Shown here one piece after another: positions 17,049 through 24,737 of a DNA stretch of 64,000 nt. The notes beneath the pieces are model-generated. The model saw only the letters and a program-made list of their open reading frames with translations, was not told the DNA's origin and did no database searches. Numbering within the stretch: the stretch's first letter is position 1; the number at the start of each line of letters is the position of its first letter. Source of the DNA: Chryseobacterium sp. Its GTDB lineage: Bacteria; Bacteroidota; Bacteroidia; Flavobacteriales; Weeksellaceae. The DNA lies in NCBI RefSeq assembly GCF_019236175.1, contig NZ_JAFAJM010000004.1:62001-126000 (forward strand), written 5' to 3'. The position numbers and the translations under genes are program-made.

Positions 17049-18131
17049 TTATAATATTTTTTCCAAAATCCGGATATAGATATCAATTCCTTCTCCTATT
17101 TCATGGATATAAATAAATTCATCTGCCGTATGAGAGCGCCTACTGTCTCCGGGGCCTAACTTCACGGATGTACACGGAATAATAGCCTGATCTGATGATG
17201 TCGGCGATCCGTACGTTGTCCTGCCCATTTCAAGACCAGCCATTACAAACGGATGATCCATTTCAATTTTTGAGGAATTCAACCTGAAAGATCTTGCAGT
17301 AAGGGTAGATTTCATCTGCGACTGAATAATTTCAAAAGCTTCTTTATTAGAATATTCATCAGTCACTCTTACATCCAGCGTGAAGTTACACGACTCGGGA
17401 ACCACATTATGCTGTACACCTGCGTGAATTCCTGATAATGTTATTTTTACTTCCCCCAGATATTCTGAAACTTTTGGAAATTTAAAGTCTAAAATATGCT
17501 GCAGATCCATCATACATTTTACAATTGAATTGTCATCATTAGGATGAGCGGCATGAGAAGGAGTACCTTTCATCTCCCCATCGATCACCAAAAGTCCTTT
17601 TTCTGCAATCGCCAGATTCATCTGCGTGGGTTCTCCTACAATGGCGAATTCTACGTTAGGTAGCTGCGGAAATAAAGCCTCGATTCCATCAAATCCTGAA
17701 ATCTCCTCCTCTGCCGTCAAAGCAATAACTAAATTATATTTTAAATCTTCTTTATTATAAAAATGTAAAAAAACCTGAGCCATAGACACCAGAGAAGCTC
17801 CGGCATCATTACTGCCCAATCCAAATAATTTCCCGTCTTTTTCAACAGGTACGAAAGGATCAAGCGTATAAGCTTTATTAGGCTTCACGGTATCATGATG
17901 TGTATTCAATAACACGGACGGCTTGAATACATCAAAGTTTTTATTGACCGCCCAGATATTATTTTTAAAACGTTTCGTAGGGATCTGATGCTTTTTAAAA
18001 AAATTCTCAATCTCCACGGACGTATTGAATTCATCTTTACTGAATGAAGGAATTTCAATCAAATTTTTAAGTAATTCAACTGCGTTATTTAATAATTCTT
18101 CTTTATTATAAACAGATTTCAGTTCCTGCAT
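17049..18131 (-). CDS. argE: M20 family N-acyl-ornithine/citrulline deacylase
   Basis: 360 residues of the M20 metallopeptidase family. Metal ligands are seen in LLNTHHDTVKP (about 73-82), SNDAGAS (about 108-113) and ALTAEEEISG (about 138-147), with a lid domain in the middle (VRVTDEYSNKEAF) and HTADEFIY near the C-terminus. Because the neighbouring transcarbamylase is of the acylornithine type, the natural substrate should be N-acyl-citrulline, and N-succinyl-citrulline if the Val90 reading of ArgF' is right. It overlaps argB by 26 bases, so it is co-translated. The start gives MQELKSVYNKEE; a start a few codons later is possible. Confidence 0.85.
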   Translation of the reverse strand: MQELKSVYNKEELLNNAVELLKNLIEIPSFSKDEFNTSVEIENFFKKHQIPTKRFKNNIWAVNKNFDVFKPSVLLNTHHDTVKPNKAYTLDPFVPVEKDGKLFGLGSNDAGASLVSMAQVFLHFYNKEDLKYNLVIALTAEEEISGFDGIEALFPQLPNVEFAIVGEPTQMNLAIAEKGLLVIDGEMKGTPSHAAHPNDDNSIVKCMMDLQHILDFKFPKVSEYLGEVKITLSGIHAGVQHNVVPESCNFTLDVRVTDEYSNKEAFEIIQSQMKSTLTARSFRLNSSKIEMDHPFVMAGLEMGRTTYGSPTSSDQAIIPCTSVKLGPGDSRRSHTADEFIYIHEIGEGIDIYIRILEKIL

Positions 18132-18900
18132 GATGATTCTCTATATGATTTTTTAATTCGGTTTCTTTAATCAGAAATACCTTATTTACATTATTTTTTA
18201 TCGCTCCGAGAGCATTCTCAAGTTTGGGCAAAATTCCTTTATGCAATTTTCCATGTTCTTTCAATACTGAAAACTCTTCTTCATTCACCCTTTTGATTAC
18301 AGATTCCGGATCATTGACATCTTCCAGCACTCCTTCTTTATCAAAACAGTACAGCAATTCTACTTCATATTTTTCAGACAACGCCTGTGCTATTACAGAG
18401 GCAATCGTGTCGGCATTAGTATTAAAAAGGTTTCCTTTTCTATCATGGGTGATCGCAGAAAACACAGGAACAAGATCAAGCTTGATTAGTTTTGAAACCA
18501 GTTTTTTATTCACGCTTTTCTTATTGATATCCCCTACAAACCCAAAGTCAATTTCAGGATCTTCTCTTTTCTTAGCTTTGATCAAATTCCCGTCTGCTCC
18601 TGAAAATCCTATGGCATTGCATTTTTTCTGTTGTAGCTTTTCAACAATATTTTTATTAATCCCACCTGCATATACCATCGTTACAATATCCAGTGTCTCT
18701 TTATCGGTAATCCTCCTTCCATTGATCATCTTCTGTTCTATACCAAGTTTATCAGCCAGTGTAGTGGCTAATTTTCCTCCGCCATGAACCAGGATCTTCT
18801 TTTCATTAATTCCGGAAAACTGATCTAAAAACTGATCCAGTAATCGTTCATCATCAATGAGGGCTCCGCCTATTTTTATGATGTATATTTTCTGTTTCAT
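18106..18900 (-). CDS. argB: N-acetyl(acyl)glutamate kinase
   Basis: 264 residues of the amino-acid kinase fold. IIKIGGALIDD at the N-terminus and LVHGGGK near residue 38 form the phosphate-binding glycine loops. SGADGNLI (about 100-107) and NTNADTIAS (about 175-183) contribute to substrate and nucleotide binding. It phosphorylates the gamma-carboxyl of N-acylglutamate. No N-terminal helix extension of the hexameric, arginine-inhibited type is present, so feedback inhibition by arginine at this step is unlikely. It sits in the middle of the arg gene run and overlaps argE. Confidence 0.93.
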   Translation of the reverse strand: MKQKIYIIKIGGALIDDERLLDQFLDQFSGINEKKILVHGGGKLATTLADKLGIEQKMINGRRITDKETLDIVTMVYAGGINKNIVEKLQQKKCNAIGFSGADGNLIKAKKREDPEIDFGFVGDINKKSVNKKLVSKLIKLDLVPVFSAITHDRKGNLFNTNADTIASVIAQALSEKYEVELLYCFDKEGVLEDVNDPESVIKRVNEEEFSVLKEHGKLHKGILPKLENALGAIKNNVNKVFLIKETELKNHIENHHAGTEICL

Positions 18901-18952
18901 TTTTATTTAACATGTATTGTATCGACAGACTCTCTTCTATCTTGGTTAAATC

Positions 18953-18965
18953 GTCCTTTCAGGAC
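18953..18965. repeat. Mini-hairpin between argF' and argB
   Basis: GTCCT TTC AGGAC, preceded by AAATC and followed by T. It has the same 5-bp stem and 3-nt loop design as the copies at 13.3 kb and 22.2 kb but a different stem sequence. Confidence 0.55.
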
Positions 18966-18971
18966 TTTATA

Positions 18972-19922
18972 TTATATATTGTTTAAAATTTCACTGAATA
19001 CCGCCTGTGCAGAGAAAATACGGTTTTTCGCCTGCTGATAAATGATTGAATTTTTGCCATCCATCACCTCATCACTTAGCTCTACATTACGACGAACGGG
19101 CAGGCAGTGCATTACTTTCGCATCATTGGTATTGGCCAGTTTTTCATTGGTAAGCATCCAGTCTCCTTTTACTTCAGGCATGGCAGCATAGTTATCAAAT
19201 GAAGACCAGTTTTTTACATAAATAAAATCTGCATCTTTTAGCGCTTCCTCCTGATTATGAATGACTTTGATATCTTTTGTGAAGTTTTTATCAAGATCAT
19301 AACCTTCAGGATTAGCAATCACCAGCTCTACATCCATTTCCTGCATCCATTCAGCAAAAGAATTTCCTACAGCATGTGCAATTGGTTTAATATGCGGTGC
19401 CCATGTTAAAACCACTTTAGGTTTATGTTCTTTTTTCCAGTTTTCTGTAATTGTAATACAGTCGGCCAGGCTTTGCAGCGGATGGCGTGTTGCAGATTCC
19501 AGGGAAATAACAGGAACTTTAGCATGTTTTTCAAACTGGCTCAGAATACTTTCATTGACATCATCTTCCTTGCTTTTCATGCCTGCAAAACAACGCACAG
19601 CAATGATGTCACAATATTGATTCAAAACTTCTATGGCATCTTTAATATGCTCTACCGTATCCCCGTTCATCACGGCTCCGTCTGCAAATTCAAGATTCCA
19701 TGCTTCCTGTGCGGCATTAAGTGTTAATACATTCAGACCCAGATTCTGTGCTGCAATCTGACTGCTTAAACGGGTTCTTAAACTTGAATTTAAAAATACA
19801 AGACCGATCGTTTTTCCTTTCCCCTTATCTGTTTCAGTAAGAGGATTTTCTTTTATTTGTAAAGCTTTTTTTATGATTTCCTGTAAGTTCTCAACATCAC
19901 TTACAGAGGTGAATTTTTTCAT
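18972..19922 (-). CDS. argF': N-acyl-ornithine (probably N-succinylornithine) carbamoyltransferase
   Basis: 316 residues of the transcarbamylase family. FLNSSLRTRLS (43-53) is the carbamoyl-phosphate loop, RHPLQSLAD lies near 165, TWAPHIKPIAHAV near 195, and HCLPVRRN near 275. The overall sequence matches the acetyl/succinyl-ornithine branch, as in Bacteroides fragilis and Xanthomonas, not classical OTCases. In that branch residue 90 (B. fragilis numbering) decides the acyl group: Pro in the SOTCase, Glu in the AOTCase. Published mutants with Pro, Ser, Val or Ala there use succinylornithine. Here the motif is GDTVEH with Val90, so succinylornithine is the predicted substrate. Both substrates remain possible without assay. 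Confidence 0.88.
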   Translation of the reverse strand: MKKFTSVSDVENLQEIIKKALQIKENPLTETDKGKGKTIGLVFLNSSLRTRLSSQIAAQNLGLNVLTLNAAQEAWNLEFADGAVMNGDTVEHIKDAIEVLNQYCDIIAVRCFAGMKSKEDDVNESILSQFEKHAKVPVISLESATRHPLQSLADCITITENWKKEHKPKVVLTWAPHIKPIAHAVGNSFAEWMQEMDVELVIANPEGYDLDKNFTKDIKVIHNQEEALKDADFIYVKNWSSFDNYAAMPEVKGDWMLTNEKLANTNDAKVMHCLPVRRNVELSDEVMDGKNSIIYQQAKNRIFSAQAVFSEILNNI

Positions 19923-19973
19923 TTCTTTTGATTTTAAAGATTTTGTTTACCCATTTTTTGAGGATTTAGATTT

Positions 19974-21113
19974 CTAAATATTCTCCAGTACTGCTTTCAG
20001 AGCATTGATGAAAATATCCGTTTCCTCTTTTTTGATATTAAGTGCAGGAAGAATCCTCAACACACTTTTATCATTTGAATTTCCGGTGAAAATATGATGA
20101 TCGAAGAGTAAGCTTTTCCTTACCTCTGAACAATCTCTGTCCAACTCTATTCCGATCATCAGCCCTTTCCTTCGGATGGATTTAATATGTGGTAAATCTT
20201 TAATTTCATTTTCAATATACACTCCCATTTTTCCGGCGTTTTCAATCAGATTTTCATCTTTCATCACGTCCAGAACAGCAATAGATGCGACACAAGCTAA
20301 GTGGTTTCCTCCAAATGTAGTCCCAAGCAAACCATTACTCGCCTGGAATTTTGGATGAATTAAAACTCCTCCGACAGGAAAGCCATTCCCCATTCCTTTA
20401 GCCGTTGTAATGATATCCGGTTCTATCCCGAACTCCTGATGTGCAAAGAAATAGCCGCTTCTTCCGTATCCTGACTGTACTTCATCCAGAATTAAAACAG
20501 CATCATATTTTTCACACAATTCTTTAATTTTAGATAAAAACGCTGCCGTCGGAATCATAATTCCGCCTACTCCCTGAATTCCTTCAATAATCACAGAAGA
20601 GATTTCATTCCCGTGGAGTTCAAAGTTTTTTTCAAGCTGTCCGATATCATTCCATTCCGATTTGATAAATCTTTCTGAAAAATTCACCGGTGCAACAATT
20701 TTAGGATTATCCGTTACAGAAACTGCCGCTGAAGTTCTCCCATGAAATGAACCTGAGAAATAAAGCACTTTGCTTTTCCCATTATGGAAAGAGGCCAGCT
20801 TTAAAGCATTTTCATTAGCTTCAGCTCCTGAATTACATAAAAAAAGATTGTAATCTTCATAGCCTGAAAGCTTTCCCAGCTTTTCTGCTAACTCAGTCTG
20901 TAACTCGTTCTGAACAGAATTAGAATAAAAAGATATTTTCTCTAATTGCTCTTTCAGCTTATTTTGATAATGCGGATGATTATGTCCGATTGAAATCACA
21001 GCATGACCTCCGTAGAAATCAAGATATTGCTCCCCTTTATCATCCCAAAGAAAAGATCCCTGAGCTTTAACCGGATGGATATTGAATAATGGATATACGT
21101 TGAATAAATTCAT
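19974..21113 (-). CDS. argD: Acyl-ornithine aminotransferase
   Basis: 379 residues of class III PLP aminotransferases. N-terminal WDDKGEQYLDFYGGHAV, NSGAEANENALKLA (about 99-112), the PLP-contacting ILDEVQSGYGRSG (about 208-220), and the Schiff-base Lys in TTAKGMGNGFPVGG (about 236) are all visible. It transaminates N-acylglutamate semialdehyde using glutamate. Position between argC and argF' supports the arginine assignment over other omega-aminotransferases. Confidence 0.94.
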   Translation of the reverse strand: MNLFNVYPLFNIHPVKAQGSFLWDDKGEQYLDFYGGHAVISIGHNHPHYQNKLKEQLEKISFYSNSVQNELQTELAEKLGKLSGYEDYNLFLCNSGAEANENALKLASFHNGKSKVLYFSGSFHGRTSAAVSVTDNPKIVAPVNFSERFIKSEWNDIGQLEKNFELHGNEISSVIIEGIQGVGGIMIPTAAFLSKIKELCEKYDAVLILDEVQSGYGRSGYFFAHQEFGIEPDIITTAKGMGNGFPVGGVLIHPKFQASNGLLGTTFGGNHLACVASIAVLDVMKDENLIENAGKMGVYIENEIKDLPHIKSIRRKGLMIGIELDRDCSEVRKSLLFDHHIFTGNSNDKSVLRILPALNIKKEETDIFINALKAVLENI

Positions 21114-21167
21114 TTTAATTGATAGTTAGTTGAGTTAGTTACTCATTAATACATTTCACGTTGCATA

Positions 21168-22133
21168 TTAAAACGCTATAGGTTTTAAATTCAGCCCTGC
21201 ATTTTCCTCCCAGCCCATAGCGATATTCATATTCTGAACCGCCTGTCCCGAAGCTCCTTTTAACAAATTGTCAATCGCTGAGTGAATAACGACAACATTC
21301 CCACTCTTCTCGATCTGAATCACACAGCGATTGGTATTGACAACCTGCTTTAAATCAACCGCCCTTTTACTTACCGTTACAAAAGGCTCCTCCGCATAAA
21401 ACTCCTGATACAATTGTTCTATTTCCTCCAACGTCATATCCGTCTTCATAGTGGAACTTGTAAAAATCCCTCTTGCAAAATCTCCTCGCCATGGAACAAA
21501 ATTCAGGTTTACTTCTTTATTATTAAATGAAATCAACTGTTGTAAAATTTCATCAACATGCTGATGGGCTAAGGTTTTATAAGCCGATACATTATCATTT
21601 CTCCAGGTAAAATGTGTCGTTGCCTGTAAAGATTGTCCGGCTCCCGTAGATCCCGTAATCCCCGTTGTAAAAACCTCATTCAACTTTCCTTTTCCAGCCA
21701 GCGGTAATAAAGCCAGCTGAATGGCCGTAGCAAAACATCCGGGATTGGCAATACTCTTCGCTCCCGCCAGTTGTTTTTTATTAATTTCGGGCAGTCCGTA
21801 GATAAAATCTCTATTCTCGAAATTTCCATCCAGACGGAAGTCATTCCCTAAATCAATGACTACAGTCTCCTCTTTAACCGGATTTTGAGTCAGCCAGTTT
21901 TGACTTTCCTTATGCGGAAGACATAGAAAAAGAATATCCACCTCTTCAGACTGGTTAGTTAAAACCACTTCACAAACCGCCGTTAAATCCGGGTACAAAT
22001 CCGATATTCTTGTCCCCGAATTCGAACGACTATATAAAAAACTCAATGTCACATAAGGATGGAAAGCCAGCAAACGTATCAGCTCACTTCCCGTATAACC
22101 GTTGGCTCCAACTATTCCTACTGTTTTTTTCAT
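21168..22133 (-). CDS. argC: N-acyl-gamma-glutamyl-phosphate reductase
   Basis: 321 residues. NADPH-binding GIVGANGYTGSELIRLL lies at the N-terminus and the catalytic Cys is in SIANPGCFATAIQLAL (about residue 133). GITGSTGAGQ follows, and LAHQHVDEI and VPWRGDFARGI surround the active-site His. It reduces the acyl-phosphate made by ArgB to the semialdehyde used by ArgD. It is the short, type 2-like form seen in Bacteroidota and follows argG by 51 bases that contain two hairpins. Confidence 0.95.
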   Translation of the reverse strand: MKKTVGIVGANGYTGSELIRLLAFHPYVTLSFLYSRSNSGTRISDLYPDLTAVCEVVLTNQSEEVDILFLCLPHKESQNWLTQNPVKEETVVIDLGNDFRLDGNFENRDFIYGLPEINKKQLAGAKSIANPGCFATAIQLALLPLAGKGKLNEVFTTGITGSTGAGQSLQATTHFTWRNDNVSAYKTLAHQHVDEILQQLISFNNKEVNLNFVPWRGDFARGIFTSSTMKTDMTLEEIEQLYQEFYAEEPFVTVSKRAVDLKQVVNTNRCVIQIEKSGNVVVIHSAIDNLLKGASGQAVQNMNIAMGWEENAGLNLKPIAF

Positions 22134-22140
22134 ATTGCTT

Positions 22141-22185
22141 CAATAGAATTCTGTTCTATTGTTGATTAAATTGTTCCTTCGGAAC
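22141..22185. repeat. Two hairpins in the argG-argC gap
   Basis: CAATAGAA / TTCTATTG (22141-22161, 8-bp perfect arms) and GTTCC TTC GGAAC (22173-22185). The second has the 5-bp stem, 3-nt loop form of the other mini-hairpins and touches the argG stop codon. They may set relative expression or protect mRNA ends. Confidence 0.55.
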
Positions 22186-23381
22186 TAGTTGATATTTTGG
22201 TTAATCTGGTGATATATATTTAAGGAATTACTTACGATTTTAGTATAGCCTTTTACATCATCTCCTGTCCACGCTCTGTTAGCTTCTCCGTAGCTTCCGA
22301 ATTTATCAGACATTAAATCATGATCAGACTCAATTCCGTTTAAAATAAATCGATAAGGATGAAGCGTTACAAATACCTTCCCGGTTACTGTTTTTTGAGA
22401 ATCCGTTAAAAAAGTCTCGATATTTCTCATCACAGGATCCAGGAAAAGAGCTTCATGAAGCCAGTTTCCATACCAGTCGGATAGCTGAGACTTCATCATT
22501 TGCTGATATTTTGAAAGCGTATGTTTTTCCAATAAATGATGCGCCTTAATAATTACTGACGCAGCCGCAGCTTCAAATCCTACTCTTCCTTTAATTCCTA
22601 CAATCGTATCTCCAACGTGAATATCACGACCAATTCCATATACAGAAGCCAGTTTTTCTATTTTTTGAATAGCATACACAGCATGCTCAAAGCTTTCTCC
22701 GTTTACTGCAATCACCTCTCCGTTTTTAAACTCAATTTCCAGTTCTGAAGGCTGAGTTTTTTCTATTTGAGACGGAAAAGCTTCTTCCGGTAAATAATTC
22801 CGCGAAGTCAAGGTTTCTTTCCCACCTACAGAAGTACCCCAAAGCCCTTTATTCACAGAATACTGAGCTTTATGGAATTCCATTTCATAGCCATGGGTTT
22901 TCAAAAACTCAATTTCTTCCTCACGGGATAAAGCCATGTCACGAATAGGCGTAATAATTTCCACATCAGGACACATCACCTGAAAGATCAGATCAAAACG
23001 AACCTGGTCATTTCCGGCCCCCGTACTTCCGTGAGCGATAGCATCAGCATTGACCTCTATTGCATATTTTGCAATTTCCTGTGCCTGGATGGTACGTTCA
23101 GCACTTACAGAAAGAGGATAGGTATTGTTTTTCAATACATTCCCGAAAATCAAATATTTCACACAAGAATTGTAATAATCTTCCTGAGCGTCTACGCACC
23201 TGTATGCTTTCACCCCAAGGTTTAAAGCTTTTTTCTCCAGTTCTTTTTCTTCTTCTTTAGAAAAACCTCCGGTATTTACAGTAACTGCATACACATCATA
23301 CCCCAGTGTTTCACTAAGATATTTAGCACAGTAGGAAGTATCCAGACCTCCACTAAACGCTAAGATGACTTTTTTCTTCAT
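22185..23381 (-). CDS. argG: Argininosuccinate synthase
   Basis: About 398 residues from MKKKVILAFSGGLDTSYCAK; an in-frame Met three codons earlier (23390) is an alternative. The PP-loop AFSGGLDTS binds ATP. AHGSTGAGNDQVRFD (about 115-129) and GKEALTSRNYLP-like residues bind citrulline and aspartate. It joins citrulline and aspartate with ATP. It overlaps the end of the GNAT gene by about 29-38 bases, so it is tightly coupled to it. The C-terminus is slightly shorter and more divergent than in E. coli. Confidence 0.95.
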   Translation of the reverse strand: MKKKVILAFSGGLDTSYCAKYLSETLGYDVYAVTVNTGGFSKEEEKELEKKALNLGVKAYRCVDAQEDYYNSCVKYLIFGNVLKNNTYPLSVSAERTIQAQEIAKYAIEVNADAIAHGSTGAGNDQVRFDLIFQVMCPDVEIITPIRDMALSREEEIEFLKTHGYEMEFHKAQYSVNKGLWGTSVGGKETLTSRNYLPEEAFPSQIEKTQPSELEIEFKNGEVIAVNGESFEHAVYAIQKIEKLASVYGIGRDIHVGDTIVGIKGRVGFEAAAASVIIKAHHLLEKHTLSKYQQMMKSQLSDWYGNWLHEALFLDPVMRNIETFLTDSQKTVTGKVFVTLHPYRFILNGIESDHDLMSDKFGSYGEANRAWTGDDVKGYTKIVSNSLNIYHQINQNIN

Positions 23382-23949
23382 AATATTCATTTTCAGGCTG
23401 ATTGTTTACAACCTCATTTTTTTTTATATTGTCCGGAACAAATAACATTGCTGTACAAAGACAGTTCTTACGTTCCTTCATCATTAAAATTTCATAATTC
23501 ACACAGTTCTTGCAACCGTTCCAAAACTCTTCATCCTGTGTCAGTTCAGAATAAATCACCGGTTTATATCCCAAATCACTATTGATTTTCATTACCGCAA
23601 GACCTGTTGTCAATCCGAAAACTTTAGCTTCCGGATATTTTTCTCTAGATAACTGGAAAACTTTATGTTTGATCTGAGTAGCCACTCCCCCGTTCCTGAA
23701 TTTCGGCGACACGATCAGTCCCGAATTGGCAACAAACTTCCCATGCGACCAGGTTTCTATATAACAGAAACCTACCCACTCACCGTTTTCAGTGGCTACC
23801 ACAGCATTGCCTTCTGAAATCTTTTTACTTAAATATTCGATAGAACGTTTTGCGATCCCCGTTCCTCTTCGCTGTGCAGAATCATACATTTCCTGCTGTA
23901 TTTCACTCACATACATTAGATGTTCGCATGAGGAAATTTCTATTTCCAT
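23353..23949 (-). CDS. GNAT acetyltransferase, probable first-step glutamate N-acyltransferase
   Basis: 198 residues with a GNAT core. EWVGFCYIETW is beta-strand 3/4, then VSPKFRNGGVATQIKHKVF carries the acyl-CoA pyrophosphate loop R-N-G-G-V-A (Q/R-x-x-G-x-G/A type). A Cys-rich C-terminal part (FWNGCKNCVNYEILMMKERKNCLCTAM) could hold a metal. It is the promoter-proximal gene of the arg run and overlaps argG. No argJ or classical argA is present, so the best inference is that it makes N-acetyl- or N-succinyl-glutamate. Its general fold is clear; its substrate is not proven. Confidence 0.75.
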   Translation of the reverse strand: MEIEISSCEHLMYVSEIQQEMYDSAQRRGTGIAKRSIEYLSKKISEGNAVVATENGEWVGFCYIETWSHGKFVANSGLIVSPKFRNGGVATQIKHKVFQLSREKYPEAKVFGLTTGLAVMKINSDLGYKPVIYSELTQDEEFWNGCKNCVNYEILMMKERKNCLCTAMLFVPDNIKKNEVVNNQPENEYYEEKSHLSV

Positions 23950-23970
23950 TTATTTATCTAAATTTTTTGA

Positions 23971-24003
23971 CAAATTTAAAATATAATTTCTTTTAAATCC
24001 AAA
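23971..24003 (-). promoter_or_regulatory. Promoter of the arginine gene run
   Basis: The minus strand has TTTG (24000-24003), 21 bases, then TAAATTTG (23971-23978). This fits the Bacteroidota promoter with a spacer two bases longer than ideal. It predicts a start near 23964, about 15 bases before the GNAT ATG. Confidence 0.5.
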
Positions 24004-24069
24004 TAAAAAAGATATTTTTTTTGTTTTAAAAATTTAAACAGGTAAAATTATCTTTAACCAAAAATATAC

Positions 24070-24107
24070 ATTTGCTAAATTATTATATATTTGCTAAAAT
24101 ATTATAG
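24070..24107 (+). repeat. Tandem 19-base direct repeat just upstream of the zinc-ribbon/HTH gene
   Basis: ATTTGCTAAATTATTATAT and ATTTGCTAAAATATTATAG stand head to tail, 17 of 19 bases identical, ending two bases before the ATG at 24110. Each copy also completes a TAnnTTTG-like box (24067-24074 and 24086-24093). Placement suggests an operator for autoregulation by the adjacent DNA-binding protein, or a duplicated promoter element. Confidence 0.5.
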
Positions 24108-24109
24108 TT

Positions 24110-24526
24110 ATGGATAATACCTGTCCTAAATGCAAGAGTAACAAGATTGTAAAAAGCGGAATTGTCAATGAAAAACAAAGATTTCACTGTAAGAACTGCA
24201 ATTATTACTTCACCGTTAAAAAACTGGGAAAACAGATTGACGATTATTATGTAACCAAAGCATTACAGCTCTATCTGGAAGGTTTAAGCTACCGCGAAAT
24301 TGAAAGAATTATCGGTGTTTCCCATGTTACCATAAGCTCATGGATTAAGAAATACAACATCACAAGACCCCCACACTCAGAATTCCATCCGGTATATAAA
24401 ATACTAAAACAGAACGAACTGGCAGAATACATCGCACAGGAAGAAAACATTAAAAATGCCGGAATTATCATCACTCAGTTCGCCGATAAGTACATGCTGA
24501 TCAAATGGGAAAGGTTTAAGAAGTAA
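24110..24526 (+). CDS. Zinc-ribbon plus helix-turn-helix protein, domesticated transposase N-terminus
   Basis: 138 residues. A zinc ribbon CPKCKSN..(16 residues)..FHCKNCNYYF occupies residues 5-36. A helix-turn-helix at about 50-85 follows (ALQLYLEGLSYREIERIIG, VSHVTISSWIKKYN). This is the InsA/IS1-like DNA-binding half of a transposase with no DDE catalytic domain and no terminal inverted repeats nearby. It is a free-standing gene between the arg run and the porin-symporter-acs module, both well kept, so it looks like a co-opted regulator and not a broken IS. Regulation of the downstream carboxylate genes is inferred from position only. Confidence 0.75.
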   Translation: MDNTCPKCKSNKIVKSGIVNEKQRFHCKNCNYYFTVKKLGKQIDDYYVTKALQLYLEGLSYREIERIIGVSHVTISSWIKKYNITRPPHSEFHPVYKILKQNELAEYIAQEENIKNAGIIITQFADKYMLIKWERFKK

Positions 24527-24737
24527 GCAAAACCTGATATTTAGAGGCACCATAAACAACAATAAAACACTAATTATCAGCAACATATATATTTGAAAAC
24601 CAATCAAATCATATTCAGTTATTGCAGGCAGTAAAAAATAACTATACTATTACCAATAATATATATTAAATTTTCATAACTAAATTATTAATTACAATTT
24701 GGTATTCACAAAAAAGAACACCAAAAATTGATAATTT

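Noticed and set aside
24110-24526. Intact or broken insertion sequence
   Set aside because: No catalytic domain, no terminal inverted repeats and no target duplication were found around the gene.
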